From Kappaphycus alvarezii (taxonomy: Eukaryota; Rhodophyta; Florideophyceae; Gigartinales; Solieriaceae): DNA of 64,000 bases. The stretch spans positions 186,001 to 250,000 of the forward strand of contig NADL03000639.1 of the NCBI GenBank assembly GCA_002205965.3. The letters are read 5' to 3'. Made by a program: the position numbers and the translations under genes. A model generated the notes under the pieces. It was not told the DNA's origin. It was given only the letters and a program-made list of their open reading frames with translations, and did not search any database. Positions 44,939 to 56,446 of the stretch are shown in pieces (the first letter of the stretch is position 1; each line of letters starts with the position of its first letter).

Positions 44939-45326
44939 CGAGCACCGCAAGGCCTAGGAAAACTTCAAGGAGTTCGAAGTTGAAGACGAAGCGTTGGTGG
45001 CTCACGGTGCGGTTTTCAATAAGAGGCGAAAGTAGTAAGCCTTCGATTCATATTTGTGGACCGTGTCGGGTGCTTAAGGCGAACTACCCACGCTACTAGT
45101 TAATTGCCTGCACCGTTCATGCGTTAAGGGTTGTCCCGTATAAGACGAGACGTACTAATTTACTCATCTAAATAATAGCTAGAAATCAGCAAAGCAAGAG
45201 GAGTACAAGCAAAAAATCAAATAGGTTGAGTAATGGCCGATATGAACTGATCTTAGAAGGCTAAGTAACAAGGGAACATGGAGAGGCTTCGTAAAAATTG
45301 TGATTGGAGCTTTTAATCGTGAATAA

Positions 45327-46112
45327 CTAGAGAGCAGGGCTGCTACCTCCTTCGCTTTCCCTTATCTTCTGCTGGCGCTTCCGGACGGACAAGGACTTGA
45401 GACCAGAACGCCGCATCCTGCGCTTCATTGCATTCGCGAGCACCGCTTTCTGGACCTTTAGAACGGATATGAATGAAAAGTTACGGCCGGCGCAACCACA
45501 ACAAGCTTGAGAAGGGAGTTGTAAAGCAAAGGGCTCGTACGGATCCCATATCTGGCCGATCTCAGTGTTTATCGTAACACAGTGATGCATCTCACAGGGT
45601 CCCTGGATCTTCAGGATGTAAGCCCCAACAGAAAGGGCCAACCTCTCCTTGAGGCAAACAGTAAGACATGATGAAGAACGAAAGAATGGGAAGGTGCATG
45701 TTTTGAGCGTCCGTTAAACTCCTAATGTGTCCCTTGTGTGTGATATCGGCCTTCAAAGATCGATCGCTACTTTCATAGTATTCCAACCAATCTCTGGCCA
45801 AGGAAGGAGCAACTAGCTGCCAAGGAGCATCGGATATCGAGAACCCAATTCATAAGTCAGTACCATCACGGAATATGACTTAGGTGATAAGCTAAGCCAC
45901 AATAGAATCATATAAAGAACGTGGCTCTCTCGAACGGACTGAGGAAAACTACAGACGACAACCGGGATGTAGTTGGCACCATCTATGAACGCTAGAGATA
46001 GCAATGATTCGACATTAGCACCGCGGGCAACTCGCGCCTCCTGTGTGGCGATGTTCTTGCGAGTGGCACGACTACCCATGCTCAAACCGTCGAGCTGCTT
46101 GGTAAGAGCCAT
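45327..46112 (-). pseudogene. Antisense reading frames between pol and right LTR of gypsy element 2
   Basis: Three consecutive minus-strand frames (46112-45813, 45801-45592, 45641-45327) together read like one protein of about 260 residues: MALTKQLDGLSMGSRATRKN, LLSLAFIDGANYIPVVVCSF, EIGQIWDPYEPFALQLPSQA, CCGCAGRNFSFISVLKVQ and a basic end KRRMRRSGLKSLSVRKRQQK. Not recognised. Antisense extra ORFs in this position are known from some plant gypsy lineages, which makes an element-encoded gene possible; a captured host fragment is the alternative. Confidence 0.4.
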
Positions 46113-46368
46113 TGATAGAGGAAAGGAAGAGCTTCTTCATGATATAGTCCTTCAAGGGAGAGGAAATGGCACCTCTGGCCATATACCGACCGTTCGTCGG
46201 CATCGCAGTCGGTCGCCCAACGGTAGTTGAAGAGTGTTTGGCCTGTTGGTGTGTTGGAGGCGAATATGGGAGACGAACGGGCCTACAAAGTGGGGGATCA
46301 AGTGCTGGAATCTGTTATTCAGTTATTTATTCATGGGGTGCTCGTGGCCCACAGTGAGTGGCGGAGCG

Positions 46369-46640
46369 TGTCGCGCGAGATTAGTGTCGCGGTTCTATCC
46401 GGCTAGCTCGCTCGTACAGTGTACAGTGGTACTGCACGCTGTACGAGCTTTGAAAACTCGGACTGGCAGCCCTCTATAAGGGGGCAAAAGGGCTATTGGA
46501 GTCTTAATAGGGGAAGGTAAGTTTTACTTGGCCGCAAAAAATACCGTGCAAAAGCATTACAGCCCCAAGATAGGGTAAACAGTCTTGTGCGGGCGGCCCT
46601 TGCGCCTGTACAATATCTCCCGGTGGCTTCCCTGAAGGAA
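46369..46640 (+). repeat. Right LTR-like repeat of gypsy element 2
   Basis: TGTCGCGCGAGATTAGTGTC, GCGGTTCTAT, CTCGCTCGTACAGTGTACAG, TGGTACTGCACGCTGTACGA and AGCCCTCTATAAGGGGG match the left repeat in order. Similarity fades after about 46480; the end is a guess. A further GTAC pair lies at 46660-46690. Confidence 0.6.
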
Positions 46641-49600
46641 GGCGTGCCAACCTTATTGCACTGCACAGGACTGTACAGATAAATTACTGTACCGCGCTCA
46701 TCAGCAATTGAAAAATGAATGTAGTTTCTTAGGCCTGGCTCCAAGAAAGTAAATGGGAATATTTCAAGCATTTTAGCAGGAATGCAAAATAAGTACGTTT
46801 TACACCAATCGGCGTTTTCAAGTGTGAAACATGTTTCCTAGTTATCCACTGTATAAAATTCGCAGAATAATTTAGGGGCATATGCAGCCATTTATGCTAC
46901 CGAAATATGCCCAAACTCTGTTTTTTTCTATACAGTTGAAATGACGGAGAGACTGTCAAAGCCGGCGTTTTCGTCTTTTAACTTTATTTGGGCAAAAAGT
47001 ACACTATGTGGACCGAAAATGAAATTTCAGTATGAATTATAGCTGTTATCATTTTAGTGGAAGTAAAGATGAAAATATTGTTCAAACGCCGCCCTGATGC
47101 CCATAAAAAACTCTGCTTGCCTTTTAATGGTTCCTACAGCTTCTATTTTTGTGTATAAATACTTCGTTATCCGTCCGGTACTGCACAGCCTGTAACATTA
47201 TTTGAATACAAATTCATACTACTTCAAAACTTTGCACCAGTCGCAGTTAATCGGAACCGCTAACTTCTATTGCGTAGATGAGGATTACATAAAGTCATGA
47301 GAATTAACCAAGTAGCAAATGTGTGTACCGCTTATTACCACTTATGCCTTCGCTGCTTGGATGACGTTTCCCTTCAGACCGGTAAAAAAAACGCCATTCG
47401 CATGCAGGCATCGAACGGCTAATGAAGAAAAGGGATTCACAGAAGGAAGAAGGACACTGATTTGTCTCCTGATACTTCATATTGGCCTTTTTGTGAACAA
47501 AACTAAAGTATAGTGAATATAGAACGAGCCTTATAGGAATAAGGCGAAGAAGCTTCCTGCATCATTTCATATTAAATAGTTTCTAACCTTATATCCATCT
47601 TCTTTGAAAAAGCCCCCGGACCCTGGAGGTATGCATTACTAATAGCCCCAAAACTCGCATAAATAGAACGAATATCTGACCTACCTATGAGAAATAAATC
47701 ATAGCAATATAAAAGGGGGTAAATTACCATCCTGGCGCTGTTTCAGTCCGACTTATCGACACAAGGTACCGCAAAACTTAGTGTTGCATCAAGTAGATAA
47801 AAAACGGAGACCACATAATAAATTTCCTGTAAATATTTGAAACACCTCTGTCATCAGCTTCCATCGTCCAGTTCAAATGGCGATCCTCTAAGAAAATTTA
47901 CCTTATTTTGTTTTAACATCTCAGTACATCACCGTTGAAGACCTCACGTTTTTTATTGCTCATGAGGAAGCGGTAGGTTCCGAGAGATCTAATTTTAGTT
48001 TTTGATACCTTACCCAGCCTGTTGCTCCATTTTTGCCAGCATTTCGAAAAAATTCGCTTTCAAATGGGGCGAGGTTAGATATAAAATGTAGCGTTTTTCA
48101 AGTTTGGAAAAATTGTCCTGCCGGCGGCTATGAAGTTCCCGCACAATATCCTCAAGCAACAAAAATTTAGAATTTATAGTTCCCACAATGCGTCTTGTGA
48201 ACTCAGAGCTTTCCGAAAAAGCTATGTGCTTCTCATCCTCGAAAGAGGCAACTGCAGATACTACTCTCAGCATATAATTTAATGTCGCTGTATAGAACTG
48301 CTAGATGGCATGCAGACAGATACTTTTGCGCATATTCACATGTGGTCTACGGCTACAGCACAGTACGCATCCAAGCTGGAACTCAGCGAAGCTTTCTACG
48401 AGGCTTTGTCATTACACAGCCTGTATATTATCATACCGTCATCGTGCGGCGGCCGATTATCGCCGCTTTCAATCCGGATGTCAATGCAAAAGCGCACACG
48501 AGGAAGCACGGAGCTCCTCATAAAAGACAGTTAAAAGAACGGCGTGCTACCTCCAATCCGTAGCTCGGCTGAAAATCTTGATCGACTCCGGTAAATCTCA
48601 CGTACTTGTGCAACAAGAATACCATTTACAGTCACTTTTTGATAGCCAGAGGTCAACAGAAACTTTCTAGGAATAAACCAACTTGCTTTATTTGGAGATG
48701 TTCTGAGGCATGATACATTTACCTTAAATTCTTGTAAGACGTAATCAGAAAAAGGGACTGGAAATGTGGAGGGTGGTTTTGAATGCCCAAAGCAGCCTCG
48801 GCGGACTTACGAACAAAGTTTCAAACAGAAGCGAAGGCCGGCCAAGGGCGTGAAGGGCGTCCAAAGTTCTTTGTTTGTAACTGTTGTAAATAGATTTGAT
48901 GCAAATTTTCTTGAAGCACAAAAAAGGAGTGATACTTGTTTCCTATCTCCCGAACAACCAATCTGCTTTAATAAATACTTCTTGGTATTACTTGGTGCCA
49001 TTTTTCGGCATCTTCTGAAATGTATGGGCATCCTTTTTCAATGTAGCGAAATATCAGAGGCTGCTTTAATTTTCAGTTTGAAGCACTTAATCTGACATAC
49101 TGCCTTGATCAATGCCGATTAGGTTGCCTAGTTTAAACTTTAAGCAAACTGAACTACTCTACGATGCGAGAAAGCTATTAAAAGACCTTCGCTGAAGTTC
49201 TAAATTTTTGTGAAATAGAGAGAAAGGCATCCGGGGCACTACTAAACGAGTAATGGAGGAGATGTCAGTGCGTTTCAGAAAGTTGGGGGCAACGGGTCAG
49301 TGGAAAGTAGCTAGATTCCCCCAAGAATCCAGAAGTCCCGCCTCCTTTAACAGCCTGTACTGTAGCTATAGCGTATTACATGTTGATCATAACTCATTCA
49401 CTTAAAACTACAGCCGTATCTAGAGAATAGGTATAGATAAAGCGGATCTACTAAAGGAAATACCATAAAAACCTGTAGCGTGCCGCTACGTCAAATAAAT
49501 TGGTTACACTTAAATAAAAAGATTAGGAATAAAACCCCGTAGTATTAACTACCATTGATAGAACTAGGAACTTATCTTAGATCTCTACTACGCCATTTTG

Positions 49601-52600
49601 TACTAGAGAGCTGGAATTAAGATAACGAAAAACTCTCCGTTACAAAGTATTGCAACATATGCGTTGTTGTATTTGGAAGTTGATGTGAAAATAAAAAAAT
49701 CCCACCAATCAGTAACAGACTGCCTCCTGTGTTGCCCCTCCCATTTCCTGGGGCTCACTTGATTTTTGATACCTACATGTTGTACAAATTTTCGATTGCG
49801 CACGGCTAACTGATAATCACCGATGGACATAAAAATTGCTCTATTGACAAAAAAAGTCTCAAAAATACTTGCTAGCAAAGATTCAAGTTTGAAAAGTTCG
49901 AGATTTTAGTGCCCTCCACGCAAACAAACATGTGATTACTTGCCGAAGTGAGTTAAGCTTCAGTTATCTCCTTTCAGATCATTCCTAAAAATTCGACTCC
50001 AATTCTTTGTATCGGTGACTTCAGTAGCAAAATTTTCTGGTAAGCGCAGGCAAACAGAGTACTCACTGGTACTGCATGAAATAAAAGAACCAAGCAATGA
50101 AATATTCGCTTAGTTTTCTAACGTTGCTGGAGCATAGCCCATGCAAGAATCGTAGCGATGACAGGTTTCTTCAGAAAATACAAAAGGATTAATTAAAAAA
50201 AAACGCAACATATCTATTGGTGAGATCGTTTTCGGATAGCTCACGCCCATGTCCCTTGATGTACAATCCAATATGTTCGTCCTCTTATTGACGTACGATT
50301 CCATGAGCTATTCATTGGAAGCGTGGTGTTCAAAGATGTGACATTTTTTGTAGAGTTCGATAGGTCTGTACTTCGGTGAGGATAGCTGTTCATCCTTTAG
50401 AATATCCAGGTCCCGATGGAAATTTTTAAGGAATTCATGGCTTCATAAAGGCCTCAAAAGTAACAAAGGCTGACTTTTTTGGTATACCGGCTGATTTTTC
50501 TCTTTTTTGGGCCCTTAATTCACTTCAAGGAAACTAATACAGTAAATAAGTATCCCACTCTGCATATCTAAAATATATTTGGTTGTAGAATAAATTTGTA
50601 TCAATATTCGGTTTGATTATTTAAAATAGAAATAAATTAACAGCTGCTAGTCTTATATATACTTTTCCCCATTCAAGTACACATTTTAGGTCACAGATGA
50701 GTTAATATGAACGTTGTTTGAGCAAAAAAGTTTGTGCAGTTTTAGGATAAAATTTGCTGTTATACTTTTGATGGTACATGTTGCTACCGGTTTATTAGAA
50801 GTTCATAAGACCTTTTTTTGCTTCATACGATTATAGAATTGAAGTCATATTTGTATACGTGTCGCGTGCAGTTTATAATTACATTCGCGCAAAAGTTTTA
50901 ACTATGCATTCAGTTTTTGGGGAGATAAATGACTGTTGGTTCTCTGCAGTACGGAATCCTTTTGAAGTGAACTCTGTTCTTGTGCGAGCCGCTATGAGAG
51001 AGTAGTTTGCCGTAATGAAGGCAGTTGGACAAAGAAGGTGCCATTAGTTCTTTATTATCACAGCCTTTATCAATGAACTCAGAAATTTTCGTATTTTTCA
51101 AACATCACGGGCGTAAATTGCTGGAAAAAAGAATATTTATTTGGCAGCGTAAGGGAGTCTCTTTTAATCCTCAAGGATTTCTGTATGTAGTTGTGAGGTT
51201 TGTCCGAAAGAACAAGTCTTTACCAGCCATACGAAAATCTAACATATTCCTGCGCTAGCGTATTAATACGCGTGCATTAAGCATATTCTCTGAGAGTTGG
51301 GGAACAAATAAGTTATCCCACAGATGTGATAAGACCCATCAGAATGGGCGACGTACGTGGTCCAATCTACGTTTTTATTGCATGCAGATTTAAATGCACT
51401 TACGAATAAATTCTAAGTACTTCACATGTTATGTTGCGAAAAAGAAGAAAGCTGTGAGAATTTTCTACTATATATTCTTATTCGATGCCACGCCTCTTTT
51501 GATATTGTCTTTCAAAGAAATTGGAAAAAATTTGGGATGTCTTTCTGTTCTGAAAGAACTTTTGGTTTCATTGAAATCTTTCGGTTGAATAGGACATACT
51601 TACTATTCCAGTGTTTTAATTTACTTAAAAGGACAATAGATATTCAAAGTAAGGATTTTAGTCTTCATTTTATTCAAGAAAATGACGAGTGAGAGTTGAC
51701 TGCTCTAATATGCCTTTCCCAAAAAACTTTTTTTGATCTTTCAGTGACTTTGAAAAGTTCACAGGAGCCCTTACACTCCGTTTGTTTGGTATGATTGAGT
51801 TTATCGTCGACTTATACCTTCTTTTGCGTAATTTCACCTTACTCTGATTTTTTATTATTCTGGTTTGAATAACCCACTTTTTCAATATATTGTCCTGAAC
51901 TAAGAAAATCTGGAGTACAAATGAATGTAGTATTATTATTACCACATTTTTTTGTTTGTAAAACAACTTCTCGAACGTTAATCAGACAGTTCAGTATGCT
52001 TATTGCTTCTTCAAGCCACTTCTACTGCTTGAACTGAACTCAGACTGTTTAATGCATTTTTGATGATTTATAGCTTTCCTCTTGTAATTCATAGAGCTTT
52101 CTTTGCCTTTGTTTATGAATTCTTCCCATACACTGTCTCGTCCAGCACAATCCCTCACCCAAATATGCTCACTTTTTTGGATAGGTGTCTGTGTCACTCG
52201 TTTAGCCACCTTCCGACAAATTTTCTTACCCAACGAATAAAAACTACAGAATATTTGTCTGGTCTGCATAATTATTTTTTTGGACATCTCAGGGCGCTAA
52301 AATTTCTGAGAAATGCGATCAAACTGATCAGTCCTATCTATAGTTTGCAACTTTATTATTTAAAGGTCTTGATTAAAACATTTTTGATACCGAAACTCCG
52401 CTTTTGAAGACATTAATTACCGGGGTAAACCGAATTTTAATTAAAGTAGCCTTTGCTGTCCATTCCATTCTCCAAATCTAGTCATCGATTTTCGGCAATT
52501 AGTAGAGGCCAAGTCAAATATCTAGAACCCTATTAAGTATTTCTTTCAAAATAATTAACGAATTCACGCATCGAAGAAAAGTTACACCGACTTTTCTTCA

Positions 52601-55600
52601 GAAAAGATAAGAGTAGATCGGAGGAGGTATCATATGTATGAGAAGATGTTTTGAAAGATCCATACTAATATTAGCGTAATGCTGTCCTACCAATCTCTGA
52701 GTGACTCTGCTCATACATACCCATTCCTATTTCAAATAGCAAGAAAAGGTGATGCCAAGCCTGTTTTCCTTTTTTTCCATTACCTGATGACATACGCGAG
52801 CGTCACGGGTGCAAATTTATCAAATGGTCTCTGGTGCAGATTTTCCGCGTTTCAACCTATATCGCGTACAAGATGATTCGAACTATGGAAATTTTTCGAA
52901 GGCCCCAGAAACCACATGTCATTTTCTTTGGAAGAGCAAAAAGTTTACAGCTCAGTCTGTTTCTATAGAGGATATCGGAAAAACATTTCCCCTGGACTTT
53001 TCAATATCACAGATTATATAATTACTGTAAAACGGGATGTGATGCGAAATACTGTTAAAATGCTTGGTAAGGGTTTTCAGTGATGCTCCACACTCTTTTA
53101 GTGAAAGTTATTCAAAATGTTTCAGATACAGTAGATTATAAAGCTAAAAGCCAGTCCGAGAAAGGTGGGAAAGGATGGTAGTGATGGAGAGTAATTGAAT
53201 AGTGCTTTTTTCCTTGTTCCCGGAAAAAGTGTAGATAAAATTCCCAAATGGAAGTAGAGAAGTCCCAAAAATCAAATACATCATTGGAATCAATGCAAAT
53301 TTCGGATGGGTCAGTTCTGTATAATCTCAATATTTACACTTTAAGATCTCCAAATGCATGTTCATACCTTCTGTTCGGTCATCGACGTGAACAACGCAGA
53401 ACGAAAGTAGAAACAAACCAAACGATTACAAACATCAACACATTTAATGAACATTTCTTGATAATTTTGTTTTTATCTAACTAAGGCAGAACTATGAACT
53501 GATTACTGCCTTATCGATTCTATAATTGTTTCTGATACTCCATTTCGTCTTGTTATTGTACACTTCTACGGAGTTTTCCCAATTTCTAGACAAAATACTG
53601 AAGATTTCTTTCTAATCAATTATAAGTTTCTGCTCCTTCTTCATTTTTCGCAATTTTTTTTATCGTCTGTTCTAAATCTGTAGTGTGTTTTTGCATTGAG
53701 ATCTCTCGATAGTACTTTTTCATTTTTTGAGAAAACGTCATACATGAATAAAATCTCGAATCATATTTGCTGATTTCCGCTCGATCTATTTCAGCATGGA
53801 CATTGTGAACCGCAAAGTTCCTTCTAAGCTGCAGTTATAGTGAGAGCTTTTCATGAGTCATATAGGGGTTATCATCTTGACTGTTCAGTTTTTGGCGTTT
53901 GTCTGCAGATATTTGTTCTGTGTCTTCTGAAGTAAGGGCCAATAACTCCACGATTTAATTTCTTTTGTAACAAAATCCACTTTTCCAGATAAAAAGGCTG
54001 TAACCTCGTTTTCCGGGCTCATTGGCTTGTATAGGTAAATAATCTAACTAAGTCGGTCTCAAAACAACCTGGCGGATTTATAGAGTCGTACTTGTATCAA
54101 GTGAATAAAATGAGACTCGATTATTCGTAGAAGAGATCAAAATATACCATAAATGCAATCCACACAATATTCCTGTGTTTATATATTCTGATGGAATATA
54201 TTCAAGACTATTCTAATATTCTTGTGTTTTCGGTATTTTGATTGCTAGCAGTGTAGAAATGAATAAAAAATGCAAAAATATACCTAGGAATATTTTAACA
54301 TTATTATGTCTTTTCAAAACTCAAAATTGCACCGGAAAATTTCAAAGAGCACCAGGTGGCATTTATCGGAAAACTGTAGCAGTTTTGCTTCCTTTATCAT
54401 AATTTCTTCGCCCTTTTTAATTACATATGTCATTCTGATGAGTAATTCAAACTTTGAAAAGACTTACGAAAAATAAATAATCGATACAGACAAAGTGCTA
54501 GGAGCATGGAAGGAAGGAAACCAGTGCTGCTCACGTTGGTGACATCGACAGAAAATAAGGGCCCCGCGAACGTTGATGAAGATCAAGGGTCCCATCTCTT
54601 CGATTGTTGTTTATGGGACAATTGTGATGCTCTACTCCAGTAAACCACCCATTAAATGGATTTAGAGAAAGAGAAACGATACCTAATATCTAACCTAAAT
54701 ACAGACTGAAGTTAACCATAAAGTCAAACGCTTTTCATTACTAAAATCAAAACATAAATTTGAAACGAGCAATTTTTAAAGAAACATAAATCCTAAGCCT
54801 TATTGAACTTCAATTGCCACAACATGAATTACTAAAGCGACGTTTGGTATAACACGAAAACAATTGAAATTTTACGGAACTACACCATTCATTCCTATTT
54901 TTTAACATTAATCAACTAAGGATATCACGGCATAATGGTTAGAATTCTGTATTAAGAATATTCATATGTCCATATTGAAATCCTCTATCTGAGTTTTCGG
55001 CCGCTTTTACAGTTGTAGACTGACAAAATATGCGTGCTTCACTTGTAACTAGGACTTTTTCCTTAAATGTAAATCTTCCGGAATGAAAGCCTGAGTAGGT
55101 TCCTTACCATAGATATACTCAACTTTTTTTTGAGAAAAATATGGAATTAAAATTTATTTGTTGTAATGAGGGATTCCTTTGCAAATTTTCTGCGAGTAAT
55201 ACAGACTGTTCGAATCCCTAATGATCATGAAGCGACCAACTTTCGTGATTCCAAGTTTAGTAATTTTTCCAACCTGTTTTCGGTACTTTACAGCGAAATT
55301 ATTAATTTTCACATATATTTTTCCCATCCGTCCGTCAATTTATCTAGGTGAATAACACTTAAACGAGTAGGTATCATACACAAAAAAAATGGGCAAATAG
55401 GAAATTCGCTGTACTATATTCAATTTATACGTGGAACTCAGTTACAGAAGAGATCTTATTCTTATGCGTTCATATTATAAAAGAGGCGATGAAAATTATG
55501 TACAGTGACGTCATGAAATTAAAACATGTATATATGAGTATTCTACTAAATTACACAATACTGAAATAATTATTTCCGAAGCAAATTGAATTGGTTCGCT

Positions 55601-56446
55601 GAGAGTATTTTTACGTCTATTTAGAGGATATGCAAGCTATCTTGTACATATATATTTTTGTAGGTTCTTTTTCTCGAATTCTTTGTCGCATGATAAGTTC
55701 TTAATAATATTAAACCTACAACCTATACATGTACATAATACAAGTCATACGTGAACTATTCCTCTTTCTGAGAGAGACGCTTTGGAGATAATTCATCTTT
55801 ACTTAAATACAATTTGCACATCTAGGAACTTTTTCGCATCTTCAGAATTAGCTCTCGCTCACCCTAGTAAACATTTTCTGTGCAAAAGGATGTTTATTGG
55901 ATGGCATAGCTCTTGATGCAAGGAGGAAAAAAGAAGTATGGGCCAATTGGAGCAGAGACGTCCTGATTACACCCTCATGTGCTCCCTGTGGAGTCCAATC
56001 GCAGAACTAGCCCTCCTACTGTGTTCCTGGAAACCTCCCAAAACATAAATTCACATCGATTACAGCCGTCTTTCAAATTTTGTCGTTTATTATTTCTCCT
56101 TTTCCAATTTTTTACCTCAAGCAATGGCTTAAAGAAGCCGCCACTCGTTCGGAGAGGATTTGTGTCCTCATCAAAAGTACCGGGTAGCCTATTGGTCCTT
56201 GCAATCTGTACGAGCTCATTTTGAGATTGTCAACATTTTACATCACGAATATTAGGAAAAATGCAGTTCAGATATATCGAAAATGCATTAATACCCACTT
56301 CACTGCTCCCAAGAATATCTAAAGAGCTTCAAATTAAAGAATGCTCCGAAACGTGCATACCAGCAAACTAAGTCGACCAACTACGACGAACATCTCGACA
56401 CAATTATTTCACACATCTCATCCTGTGACACCTAAAAGTAGGCGAT
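46641..56446. other. AT-rich region almost without coding signal
   Basis: Visibly richer in A and T than the rest of the window; frames are short and rich in Phe, Leu, Ile, Lys and Tyr. Apart from a possible retroelement protease fragment near 48.55 kb and an isolated minus frame at 48010-48273 (ELHSRRQDNFSKLEKRYILY), I recognise nothing: no genes, no organelle genes, no tandem array, no complete tRNA. Could be very old decayed elements or a structural AT-rich block. Confidence 0.5.
48540..48670 (+). pseudogene. Possible aspartic protease fragment of a retroelement
   Basis: A plus-strand frame reads ACYLQSVARLKILIDSGKSH and VLVQQEYHLQSLFDSQ before a TAG. ILIDSG is a retropepsin-type D-S-G active site in the right setting (hydrophobic strand before, then S/T-x-x-L/V). 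No RT is seen downstream. Confidence 0.35.

Larger units (their letters stand above)
40361..46640 (+). mobile_element. Old Ty3/gypsy retrotransposon, element 2
   Basis: Plus-strand gag with two CCHC knuckles, LDTG protease, RT, RNase H and integrase in gypsy order (pieces listed below), flanked by two diverged LTR-like repeats starting TGTCGC at 40361 and 46369. Frames are long but peppered with TAG, TGA and TAA, and the RT active site is lost, so this copy is much older than element 1 and belongs to a different family (zinc knuckles present, no chromodomain seen). Between pol and the right repeat lies about 1.3 kb with antisense frames. Limits are estimates. Confidence 0.8.

Noticed and set aside
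54919..54990. tRNA-like sequence with CGGCATAATGG (A-box-like) and TTGAAATCC (B-box-like)
   Set aside because: D, T and acceptor stems do not pair, and the anticodon loop has the wrong length. At best a tRNA-derived relic.
46641..56446. AT-rich block as inserted plastid or mitochondrial DNA
   Set aside because: No organelle gene, rRNA or tRNA sense is visible.
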